Of a stretch of 9,857 nucleotides of DNA, positions 1 to 5,824 are shown one piece after another. Source of the stretch: an uncultured Ruminococcus sp. (GTDB lineage: Bacteria; Bacillota; Clostridia; Oscillospirales; CAG-272). The position numbers and the translations under genes were made by a program. The stretch lies in contig URUL01000076.1 of NCBI GenBank assembly GCA_900551005.1, positions 1 through 9,857 of the forward strand, read 5' to 3'. Each line of letters opens with the position of its first letter. Positions within the stretch are counted from its first letter, which is position 1. The notes beneath the pieces were generated by a model. That model saw nothing but the letters and a program-made list of their open reading frames with translations, made no database searches and was not told where the DNA came from.

Positions 1-327
1 GAATGCCACACGACGTATTTTTTTCTCTTCCACACCGAGAACGGAAGCAAGATGCCATGAAATGGCTTCGCCTTCTCGGTCAGGGTCTGTCGCGAGATAA
101 ATCATATCGGCATTTTTCGCTTCCTTTTTAAGCTGATTTATCAGCTCGCTCTTTCCTTTTATATTTATATATTTGAGCTTGAAGCCGTGCTCGATATCGA
201 CACCGAACGAGCTTTTCGGCAGGTCGCGAACATGACCTACGGAAGCCAAAACCTTATAATCGTTTCCGAGATAGGAATTTATTGTTGTAGCCTTGGAAGG
301 CGACTCCACAATAACAAGATTTCGCAT
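1..327 (-). CDS. topA: DNA topoisomerase I, N-terminal fragment (cut by window edge)
   Basis: Type IA topoisomerase that relaxes negatively supercoiled DNA by cutting and rejoining one strand. Only the first 109 residues are present; the gene continues beyond base 1. The translation opens MRNLVIVESPSKATTINSYL, the TOPRIM start with the conserved Glu at residue 8. It continues with SVGHVRDLP (29-37) and the acidic metal-binding motif TDPDREGEAISWHL (80-93, Asp81, Asp83, Glu85). The catalytic tyrosine and the C-terminal zinc fingers lie outside the window. The start is ATG at 327-325, preceded by an AAGGAG ribosome binding site at about 9 bases. It lies downstream of dprA in the same direction, a pairing common in Bacillota, but has its own consensus promoter at 398-426. 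Family identity is very secure; completeness cannot be judged. Confidence 0.97.
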   Translation of the reverse strand, partial: MRNLVIVESPSKATTINSYLGNDYKVLASVGHVRDLPKSSFGVDIEHGFKLKYINIKGKSELINQLKKEAKNADMIYLATDPDREGEAISWHLASVLGVEEKKIRRVAF

Positions 328-397
328 CAGAAATTTTTTCTCCTTATCGTTTGTAAAATAGGGGCAAACGTGCCAATTAAAAACAGTAGCAGAAGCC

Positions 398-426
398 ATT
401 ATACACGATTTTATCCGTCATGTCAA
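398..426 (-). promoter_or_regulatory. Consensus sigma-A-type promoter of topA
   Basis: On the minus strand TTGACA (426-421) is followed by exactly 17 bases and TATAAT (403-398). Both hexamers match the housekeeping consensus perfectly. Transcription should begin near 391, giving a leader of about 64 bases before the topA ATG at 327. The promoter sits in the 129-base gap after dprA, so topA can be expressed independently of dprA. No intrinsic terminator is visible between dprA and this promoter, so read-through from dprA is also possible. Confidence 0.9.
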
Positions 427-456
427 GATAAATTTTATGTCAGAATTGTGTACGTT

Positions 457-1872
457 TTATGTACGGCGGTATTTCCCGCCCGCTCCCGCTTCCAGGAGCC
501 CCTCTATTTCCAGTATGGTAAGCGCCGAGAGCAGGTCGGCTTCGCTCGCCTCGCTGTCATACCGCTTTCTGTATTCGGCGGTTATTTCATCTGCCGTCAT
601 CGACGATTCCATACAGAGAAGAATATTTTTCTCGGTTTCACCGAGGTCTTCCGGCAGCTCTGCGGATTTATACGTTGATCGTTCATTAGAAGAAGGTGCG
701 ATCTCATCTTCGGATCTCATATCGCGTGCATCCGAAAGATCAAATTCTGCGGCAGACCTTCCCGTCAGCTTTTCAAATTCGCTTGCCGATAAGATCTCCT
801 CTTTCCTTTCCGCCGCAGTCTCCCCTGCCTTATCCTTCTTGAGAAAAGAGAGCAGACTCCGCTTTTTCGCTCCTTCGGCAGGTGCTGTGCCGGTTGTCGT
901 GTCCTCATCCGCATCTTGTATATAGGTTATGTCTGAATCCGTCTTTTTCCTCACAAAATGGATCGTTTTTATGCGCTCGGTGAATATTTTATGCGGATAG
1001 AGCAGCTCGTATTCGCAAAGAACGTCTTTTGCACACGTGACAAGCTTGGCACCTCGCATGATCAGCTCATTCGTGCCGTCGCTCGTATCCGAGCCGACAT
1101 CTCCCGGTACTGCGAAAAGCTGTTTGCCCTGCTCTATTGTTTTTTCGGCAGTAATCATCGCACCGCTGGATCTTCCCGCCTCTATCACGACCGTGCCGTT
1201 TGAGAGACCGCTTATGATCCTGTTCCGTATCGGAAAATTCTTCGCATACGGGCGTGTACCGGGTGCAAATTCGGTCACGATCAGTCCGTTCTTTGCTATC
1301 TCATCATAGAGCGTTTTGTTTTGCGGCGGATAGATAACGTCGATGCCGCTGCCGAGAACGGCTACCGTATACCCGCCGGAAGAAATCGCACCGCGATGGC
1401 TTATCGCATCTATGCCAAGCGCCATGCCGCTCACCACGCAAGCGCCGCCCATGGCAAGCTCCGCGCCCATTTTATATGCCATCGTGCGCCCGTACTGTGT
1501 GCAATTTCGCGTGCCTACACAAGCGATAAGAACATTTTTATCAAGATCGCGCATTTTCCCGCGGCAGTAAAGAACGATCGGCTTGGCATATATGTTTCTC
1601 AGTCTCGATGGATAATATTCGCTGTCACAGGTCAGTATCCCGATACTTTTTTTCATGCAGTAATCCAGTATCTTTTTCGGCATGCGCATATCCTTGTCGC
1701 AGAGAGAATCGACTGTGGCGCTGTTTTCGCATGCGGCAGTAAGTTCTTCTCTTTTTGCCGCATAAATTTTTCCGGGCGATCCAAAGGCATAAAGCAGATC
1801 TGACGCCTCTTCGCTTCCCGCGCCGCACCGCAAAGAAAGCCAGATATAATAGAGTAATTCTTCCTTCTTCAT
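457..1872 (-). CDS. dprA: DNA processing protein DprA (single-stranded DNA-binding RecA loader), with long linker
   Basis: DprA/Smf binds incoming single-stranded DNA during transformation and loads RecA; it is also kept in many bacteria not known to be competent. The protein has 471 residues from the chosen start. Residues 1-75 form the N-terminal helical region. The Rossmann-like core spans about 80-285 and shows SGMALGIDAISHRGAI (148-163), GSGIDVIYPPQN (174-185), EFAPGTRPYAKNFPIRNRII (201-220) and EAGRSSGAMITAE (231-243). Residues about 410-471 resemble the C-terminal winged-helix (DML1-like) domain. Between core and winged helix lies about 110 residues of charged, Ala/Ser/Glu-rich sequence, which makes the protein longer than the roughly 360 residues usual for the family. 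The start is ATG at 1872-1870, with AGGAAAGGAG just upstream; an in-frame extension to 1956 is rejected. The TrmH-family gene ends 50 bases upstream, so the two are probably cotranscribed. Confidence 0.95.
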   Translation of the reverse strand: MKKEELLYYIWLSLRCGAGSEEASDLLYAFGSPGKIYAAKREELTAACENSATVDSLCDKDMRMPKKILDYCMKKSIGILTCDSEYYPSRLRNIYAKPIVLYCRGKMRDLDKNVLIACVGTRNCTQYGRTMAYKMGAELAMGGACVVSGMALGIDAISHRGAISSGGYTVAVLGSGIDVIYPPQNKTLYDEIAKNGLIVTEFAPGTRPYAKNFPIRNRIISGLSNGTVVIEAGRSSGAMITAEKTIEQGKQLFAVPGDVGSDTSDGTNELIMRGAKLVTCAKDVLCEYELLYPHKIFTERIKTIHFVRKKTDSDITYIQDADEDTTTGTAPAEGAKKRSLLSFLKKDKAGETAAERKEEILSASEFEKLTGRSAAEFDLSDARDMRSEDEIAPSSNERSTYKSAELPEDLGETEKNILLCMESSMTADEITAEYRKRYDSEASEADLLSALTILEIEGLLEAGAGGKYRRT

Positions 1873-1922
1873 AAAAATGCTCCTTTCCTGATCAGTTTTC
1901 TTTTTTGGCGGGAGACTGCTCC

Positions 1923-2732
1923 TCAGGCGCCGAGGTCGCGCCCGCACGCCTCCCATATGATGATGCTTGCCGCCACAGCCGCATTCAGCGACTGCGCTCC
2001 ACCTTCCCTCATGAAAATGTATACCGCACCGTCACATGCGGCGCGGACGGCAGGAGAGATGCCGTGTCCCTCATTGCCGATGACAAAGGCGGCATGCGCC
2101 ATATCGGGAATATCGCCGAGCCTTGTCGCCGTATCATCCAACATTGCGGCATAGACCTTTTTCCCGTGCGAGCGCATTTCCCGTATCTTTTCCTCGATAT
2201 CGCATTCGGTTTCGACGTTCACGCGAAATGCGGAGCCCATGCAGGCGCGTATCGTCTTCGGATTCCAAAGATCCGCGCTTCCCGCCGAAATATATATTCC
2301 GCTCACGCCGAATGCATCCGCGGTACGGATCACAGCCCCGAGATTGCCGGGATCGCCGACATTGTCGAGAAACAGCACAAAGCCATCCTCTCCCTTTTCG
2401 CTCCGCTCACGCCGATACGGCACGACGCAGAAGATACCCTGCGGAGCGTTTTCAAATGACAGCTTCTCATATACGGCATCGGCAACGACGGTTATTTTGT
2501 CCCGGATCCCGATAGCATCCAGCTCTTCTCCAAAGCGCTCATATGCCCGCTCCGTTACATATATCGCCTCAGGAATATACCCGCTTTTGCAGGCATCCTC
2601 AAGCAATTTTATCCCTTCGAATGCAAATTTTCCGCTTGCATCGCGGTATTTTTTGTCCGCGAGCTTTGCCGCTTCCGTTATTTTCGGATTTGCTCGCGAA
2701 GATATATGGGGAAAATCGGTGATCTTTTTCAT
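1923..2732 (-). CDS. TrmH/SpoU-family RNA 2'-O-methyltransferase
   Basis: SPOUT-fold methyltransferase of 269 residues, expected to transfer a methyl group from S-adenosylmethionine to a ribose 2'-OH in rRNA or tRNA. Residues 1-105 form the N-terminal substrate-binding domain (FAFEGIKLLEDA at 36-47, the SpoU_sub_bind type). The three SpoU motifs are visible: motif 1 NVGDPGNLGAVIRTADAFG (124-142, with Asn130 and Arg136), motif 2 VIGNEGHGIS (217-226) and motif 3 SLNAAVAASIIIWE (248-261). These form the trefoil-knot cofactor site. The target nucleotide cannot be named; RlmB- and TsnR-like 23S rRNA enzymes are the nearest known types. The start is ATG at 2732-2730, with AAGGAG 7 bases upstream. 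It follows the rplT terminator and precedes dprA by 50 bases. No convincing promoter was found in the 70 bases upstream. Confidence 0.93.
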   Translation of the reverse strand: MKKITDFPHISSRANPKITEAAKLADKKYRDASGKFAFEGIKLLEDACKSGYIPEAIYVTERAYERFGEELDAIGIRDKITVVADAVYEKLSFENAPQGIFCVVPYRRERSEKGEDGFVLFLDNVGDPGNLGAVIRTADAFGVSGIYISAGSADLWNPKTIRACMGSAFRVNVETECDIEEKIREMRSHGKKVYAAMLDDTATRLGDIPDMAHAAFVIGNEGHGISPAVRAACDGAVYIFMREGGAQSLNAAVAASIIIWEACGRDLGA

Positions 2733-2800
2733 GCGGCGCTCCTTTTCGTGCTTTTTATTGGGAATCGGAAAATGCAGTCCGATTGCAGTTTCCGCTTGTC

Positions 2801-2836
2801 ACAAAAGGCGACAGAAGCCGAAAAGCCTCTGCCGCC
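2801..2836 (-). terminator. Intrinsic terminator of the infC-rpmI-rplT operon
   Basis: In minus-strand RNA the 12-base arm GGCGGCAGAGGC (2836-2825) pairs with GCUUCUGUCGCC (2818-2807) around a six-base loop (2824-2819), with two G-U wobbles and no mismatches. UUUUGU follows directly (2806-2801). It lies 27 bases past the rplT stop codon. On the plus strand the two wobbles become A-C mismatches, so the terminator should work in the minus direction only, which fits gene orientation. Confidence 0.9.
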
Positions 2837-2863
2837 ACCTTTTTTGTTTGCGCGCTATTTAGA

Positions 2864-3217
2864 TTAAAGTGCGGCCTTTGCTGTTTCCACGAGAGAAGCG
2901 AAAGCTTCCTTATCGTTTACAGCAAGCTCTGCGAGCATCTTTCTGTTAAGGTCTACGCCGGCTCTCTTGAGTCCGCACATAAATGTGGAATAGTTCATTC
3001 CGTTTACCTTAGCCTGAGCATTGATTCTTGCGATCCAGAGTCTGCGGAAATCTCTCTTCTTCTGCTTTCTTCCGGCGAACGCATAGTTGCCGCTCTTCAT
3101 GACAGCCTGCTTTGCCATCTTGAAGTGCTTACTCTTGGCACCCCAGTAACCTTTTGCGAGCTTTAATACTTTATTTCTTCTTTTGCGAGTCATCATCGCG
3201 CCTTTTACTCTTGCCAT
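2864..3217 (-). CDS. rplT: 50S ribosomal protein L20
   Basis: Ribosomal protein L20 binds 23S rRNA early in assembly of the large subunit. In several bacteria it also represses its own operon by binding the mRNA leader. The 117-residue protein has the usual family length. It opens MARVKGAMMTRKRRNKVLKL, with the basic, extended N-terminal tail, and contains GYWGAKSKHFKMAKQAVMKS (23-42) and RRLWIARINA (58-67). Its C-terminal globular part (about 70-117) includes YSTFMCGLKRAGVDLNRKML. The start is ATG at 3217-3215 with AGGAGG at about 8 bases. It is the last gene of infC-rpmI-rplT, 31 bases after rpmI, and ends at a strong terminator. Confidence 0.98.
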   Translation of the reverse strand: MARVKGAMMTRKRRNKVLKLAKGYWGAKSKHFKMAKQAVMKSGNYAFAGRKQKKRDFRRLWIARINAQAKVNGMNYSTFMCGLKRAGVDLNRKMLAELAVNDKEAFASLVETAKAAL

Positions 3218-3248
3218 CTTATGTTTCCTCCTGTTAAATCACTCTGAA

Positions 3249-3446
3249 TTATTTGTTGGGAATAAGTGTTTTGATCGTGCTCTCGAAAGAAGGGCTCAGG
3301 TATGCATTGCGTCTGAGCTGTCTCTTTCTCTTCGGAGTCTTAAGACCGAGCTTGTGGCGACGGAATGATGAGTTCATCTTAACCTTGCCGTTTTTTGTGA
3401 TAGAAAATCTTTTGGCTGTAGCCTTGTGAGTTTTAATCTTTGCCAT
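3249..3446 (-). CDS. rpmI: 50S ribosomal protein L35
   Basis: Small basic protein of the large ribosomal subunit, 65 residues, normal for the family. It opens MAKIKTHKATAKRFSITKNG and contains the conserved KVKMNSSFRRHKLGLKTPKR segment, ending TIKTLIPNK. The start is ATG at 3446-3444; GAAAGGA lies upstream at the rather long spacing of about 12 bases. It sits between infC (38 bases upstream) and rplT (31 bases downstream), the conserved order across bacteria, and should be cotranscribed with them. Confidence 0.98.
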   Translation of the reverse strand: MAKIKTHKATAKRFSITKNGKVKMNSSFRRHKLGLKTPKRKRQLRRNAYLSPSFESTIKTLIPNK

Positions 3447-3484
3447 GACTGTTTTTCGTCCTTTCGGTATAATATGTTTTTATT

Positions 3485-4000
3485 TTATTTTTTTACGGGA
3501 GATAAGAACAACGTGAGGTTTCTGCCCTCGAGAACAGCTTTTTTATCCGCTGCGCCCACGCCTTCGCAGCCTGCCTCGAATTTATCAAGCACAGCCTGAC
3601 CGAGCTCAGGATGACGAAGCTCACGCCAGCTGAAGCGGACAACAGCCTTGCCCTTATTGCCGGCATTCAAAAATCTGTGTGCATGATTGAGCTTGGTCTG
3701 CAGATCGTGATCGCCTATCTTGCAGGAAAGCTGAATTTCCTTGACCTCGATGACCTGCTGTTTCTTTTTTGCTTCCTTTTCTCGCTTATCGCGCTCAAAG
3801 CGGAATTTGCCGTAATCCATGATGCGGCAAACAGGCGGAGTCGCCTGCGGTGCTATCATAACAAGATCCAGCTCCTTCTCTATGGAAAGCTCCTGAGCCT
3901 TGGCTATCGGTACGACACCTATCTGCTCCCCGTCCGCTCCTATAAGGCGCACCTCGGGTACTTTTATTTCCTCGTTTATGAGATGTTCCTGCTTGCTTAT
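3485..4000 (-). CDS. infC: Translation initiation factor IF-3, non-canonical AUA start
   Basis: IF-3 binds the 30S subunit, blocks premature 50S joining and rejects initiation at wrong start codons. From the chosen start the product has 171 residues: (M)SKQEHLINEEIKVPEVRLIG, an N-terminal domain with the typical INEEI and VRLIGADGEQ, then YGKFRFERDKREKEAKKKQQ running into the helical linker. The C-terminal domain has EIQLSCKIGDHDLQTKL and KAVVRFSWRELRHPELG. The start is set by the ribosome binding site GGAGG at 4013-4009. Eight bases further lies AUA at 4000-3998, exactly where homologues begin. The in-frame TTG at 4015 and GTG at 4009 overlap the ribosome binding site itself, and no ATG is available. 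IF-3 genes in other bacteria start at AUU, AUC or AUA, which lets the factor limit its own synthesis. First gene of infC-rpmI-rplT. Confidence 0.95.
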   Translation of the reverse strand: MSKQEHLINEEIKVPEVRLIGADGEQIGVVPIAKAQELSIEKELDLVMIAPQATPPVCRIMDYGKFRFERDKREKEAKKKQQVIEVKEIQLSCKIGDHDLQTKLNHAHRFLNAGNKGKAVVRFSWRELRHPELGQAVLDKFEAGCEGVGAADKKAVLEGRNLTLFLSPVKK

Positions 4001-4158
4001 AGTAAGCACCTCCAAAAAATAAAATTAAAAAATGCGGAAAGCCTGAGCTCTCCGCATAAATAGCGATAATAACGGCGACAACCGCCGAAAAAACCGATAT
4101 CAAACCGCACGCGAACGAAATCGGGGCGGTGAGAACAGAGAGTTCTGCTTCATTTTGC
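4001..4158 (-). promoter_or_regulatory. infC operon leader with attenuator (probable L20-leader type)
   Basis: The leader runs about 157 bases from the predicted transcription start near 4158 to the infC start. It ends in a strong terminator (4056-4027) only 14 bases before the ribosome binding site, so most transcripts could stop before infC. Upstream of the terminator an irregular helix can form: ACCGCC (4130-4125) with GGCGGU (4086-4081), and CCGAU (4124-4120) with AUCGG (4098-4094), with a one-sided bulge at 4093-4087. A competing hairpin pairs CGGCG (4087-4083) with CGCCG (4077-4073). In Bacillus, L20 binds the infC-rpmI-rplT leader and promotes termination; the same logic is inferred here from position and structure. 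The L20 contact site itself cannot be verified by eye. Confidence 0.75.
4027..4056 (-). terminator. Leader terminator (attenuator) before infC
   Basis: Minus-strand RNA UGCGGAGAGC (4056-4047) pairs fully with GCUUUCCGCA (4042-4033), with one G-U wobble, around the tetraloop UCAG (4046-4043). UUUUUU follows at 4032-4027. It stands upstream of infC rather than after a gene, within the transcript started at about 4158, so it is a regulatory terminator. An upstream UGCGG (4109-4105) repeats the first five bases of the 5' arm. It could in principle compete for the 3' arm as an antiterminator; that is inference. Confidence 0.9.
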
Positions 4159-4164
4159 CTTAGT

Positions 4165-4193
4165 AGTATATCACAGGTATCGCTTCCTGTCAA
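4165..4193 (-). promoter_or_regulatory. Promoter of infC-rpmI-rplT
   Basis: Minus-strand TTGACA (4193-4188), 17-base spacer and TATACT (4170-4165), with an extended -10 TGA immediately before it. Predicted start of transcription is near 4158. It lies in the gap after upp, so the translation operon does not depend on the upp promoter. No clear terminator was seen between the upp stop and this promoter. Confidence 0.92.
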
Positions 4194-4248
4194 TACTTTT
4201 GCGAAAATTTGTAAAATTATTTTGCCGCGCGGACTTTGCTCTGCGAGC

Positions 4249-4878
4249 TTATTTCGTGCCGAAGAGTCTGTCGCCCGCATCGCCGAGACCCGGAACGATA
4301 TACGCATGTTCATTGAGTCTCTCATCGAGAGCGGCTGTATATATCTCGACATCGGGATGAGCCTCCTGAACAGCAGCTACGCCTTCAGGAGCGGATACGA
4401 GACACATGAGGCGAATATTTGTGCAACCTCTCTTCTTGAGCATCGTGATGGCATCGCTGGCGCTTCCGCCCGTTGCGAGCATCGGGTCAACGACGATAAC
4501 GATTCTGTCACCGATATCGGTAGGTAATTTGCAGTAGTATTCAACGGGCTTGTGCGTTTCGGGATCGCGGTACAGACCGATATGACCGACCTTCGCAACG
4601 GGAACGAGCTCCAGAATACCGTTTACCATGCCGAGTCCTGCACGCAGTATCGGAATAACGGCGAGCTTCTTTCCGGAGATGACCTTTCCTGTCATCTTTG
4701 TGATGGGGGTTTCTATTTCATAGTCGCAGAGAGGCAGGTCTCTTGTAACCTCGTAGCCCATGAGCATGGAAATTTCATCGAGAAGGATACGAAAATCCTT
4801 GGACCCGGTCTCTTTCTTTCTCATGTAGGTAAGTTTGTGCTGAATAAGGGGATGATTGATGATGTGCAGCTGACCCAT
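4249..4878 (-). CDS. upp: Uracil phosphoribosyltransferase
   Basis: Pyrimidine salvage enzyme that makes UMP and pyrophosphate from uracil and PRPP in the cytoplasm. The 209-residue protein has the normal family length. It opens MGQLHIINHPLIQHKLTYMR, contains ILRAGLGMVNG, has the PRPP-binding loop VVDPMLATGGSAS and ends GLGDAGDRLFGTK, the uracil-binding C-terminus. The start is ATG at 4878-4876 with GGAG 7-8 bases upstream. It has its own promoter at 4931-4959 with a short leader of about 45 bases; no room or structure for a PyrR-type attenuator was seen. The infC operon lies downstream behind a separate promoter, so this is most likely a one-gene unit. Confidence 0.98.
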   Translation of the reverse strand: MGQLHIINHPLIQHKLTYMRKKETGSKDFRILLDEISMLMGYEVTRDLPLCDYEIETPITKMTGKVISGKKLAVIPILRAGLGMVNGILELVPVAKVGHIGLYRDPETHKPVEYYCKLPTDIGDRIVIVVDPMLATGGSASDAITMLKKRGCTNIRLMCLVSAPEGVAAVQEAHPDVEIYTAALDERLNEHAYIVPGLGDAGDRLFGTK

Positions 4879-4930
4879 TTTTTACTCCATTCCCGCCGCA
4901 GTGCGACGCATTTATTTTTTCCAATTTTTT

Positions 4931-4959
4931 ATTATATCATGAGACGTCCGATTTTGCAA
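4931..4959 (-). promoter_or_regulatory. Promoter of upp
   Basis: Minus-strand TTGCAA (4959-4954), 17-base spacer and a perfect TATAAT (4936-4931), preceded by the extended -10 TGA. The -35 element matches four of six consensus bases. Transcription should start near 4924, about 46 bases before the upp ATG. Confidence 0.85.
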
Positions 4960-5083
4960 TAGCAAATTTCTGCTTTACGGGTATTTTTTTAAATGGTTCA
5001 TGTATCATACAGCGGTCAATGGGAGAGGCAAAAATTTCTTTTTCAAAGAGACACGTCCCCGCCTTCGGGCAAACAGGAGAAAC

Positions 5084-5102
5084 CCGCCCCCCTTGAGGGC
5101 GG
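5084..5102 (-). terminator. Probable terminator after the zinc metallopeptidase gene
   Basis: Minus-strand CCGCCC (5102-5097) pairs with GGGCGG (5089-5084) around a seven-base loop, nine bases past the stop at 5112. The tail is GUUUCUCCUGUUU, a weak U-tract, so efficiency is uncertain. Position and the all-GC stem make it the likely end of the upstream group of genes. The rest of the gap up to the upp promoter (5083-4960) shows no gene. Confidence 0.6.
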
Positions 5103-5111
5103 ATTTCAAAT

Positions 5112-5804
5112 TCATCTTCTGCGGGAATTTCCCGCTACAATCATGAAAAGGCGCAAAAGCTGCATGAGAGATACGGCAAGTGCTGCTACGTAAGTCATGG
5201 CAGCGGCTCGGAGCACGCGCTTTGCTCCGCCTATTTCATCGGAGCCGAGAATACCATAGCCTTCCATGCTCCTCAGCGCACGCTTGCTCGCGTCGAATTC
5301 CGTCGGAAGTGTCACGAGCTGAAAGAGCGTGCAGAGCCCATAGCAGGCAACGCCGATATAGGCAAGTACGAGAAGCTTCGGAGCAAATGCATTCAGAATA
5401 ATACCGATAATGATCAGAGGTATGGCAAGGCGCGAGCCGATATTCGTAACGGGAATGATCGCCGAGCGGATCTTAACCGGAATATAGTTTTCCGCATGCT
5501 GGACAGCATGTCCCGCCTCATGGCAGGCAACGCCGACAGCCGCAACCGACGTATTGTCATAGACGCTCTCCGAGAGGCGGATAACATCGTTTCTCGGGTC
5601 ATAATGGTCTGTCAGATTTCCGGGGATGCGCTCTATCCGTATATGAGAAAGCCCGTTTGCATTGAGAACGCGCCGCGCCGCCTCGGCACCCGTAATGCCC
5701 CGCGCCGAGCGCACCTTGGAATATTTTTGAAATGTCGTATTCACCTGAATACTTGCCCAAAGTGAAAAGATCACCGCAGGCAATACAAAGATCAAATAAT
5801 ACAT
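5112..5804 (-). CDS. Membrane-bound zinc metallopeptidase, YugP family (Zn_peptidase_2)
   Basis: Predicted integral-membrane zinc protease of 230 residues; physiological substrate unknown in this family. Residues 1-20 form a first hydrophobic segment. Residues 32-48 (VRSARGITGAEAARRVL) and 60-75 (IPGNLTDHYDPRNDVI) are typical of YugP. The zinc-binding and catalytic motif HEAGHAVQHA begins at His95 (His95, Glu96, His99), and a likely third ligand lies in PTEFDASKRAL (167-177). Further membrane segments lie at about 112-163 and 198-224. The start is ATG at 5804-5802 with AAAGGA about 8 bases upstream. It begins 20 bases after the YjdF-like gene and is probably cotranscribed with it. It resembles HtpX in its HExxH but belongs to a separate family. 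Confidence 0.92.
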   Translation of the reverse strand: MYYLIFVLPAVIFSLWASIQVNTTFQKYSKVRSARGITGAEAARRVLNANGLSHIRIERIPGNLTDHYDPRNDVIRLSESVYDNTSVAAVGVACHEAGHAVQHAENYIPVKIRSAIIPVTNIGSRLAIPLIIIGIILNAFAPKLLVLAYIGVACYGLCTLFQLVTLPTEFDASKRALRSMEGYGILGSDEIGGAKRVLRAAAMTYVAALAVSLMQLLRLFMIVAGNSRRR

Positions 5805-5824
5805 AATTTTATCCTTTATCCGTT

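Noticed and set aside
1873..1956. N-terminal extension of DprA by 28 residues (MGGVRARPRRL...).
   Set aside because: It overlaps the end of the upstream methyltransferase gene and is Arg/Lys-rich without family similarity. The ATG at 1872 has an excellent ribosome binding site and matches where DprA proteins begin.
4001..4015. TTG start for infC at 4015.
   Set aside because: The TTG overlaps the GGAGG ribosome binding site and has only A/T-rich sequence before it; the AUA at 4000 is correctly spaced.
4200..4250. Search for an intrinsic terminator after upp.
   Set aside because: Only short stems such as GCTC-gca-GAGC are present, without a following U-tract on the minus strand.
3795..4352. 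Minus-strand frame of 185 codons crossing the infC leader.
   Set aside because: It covers the infC promoter, leader terminator and the ends of infC and upp in other frames, with no family motif.
5001..5011. TGTAT-G-ATACA inverted repeat in the gap before upp as an operator.
   Set aside because: It is only 5 bp per arm, lies about 45 bases upstream of the -35 element, and has no other support.
5121..5135. Near-palindrome GCGGGAATTTCCCGC at the end of the metallopeptidase gene.
   Set aside because: It lies inside the coding sequence, is not followed by a U-tract and can be explained by the codons for Ala-Gly-Asn-Ser-Arg.
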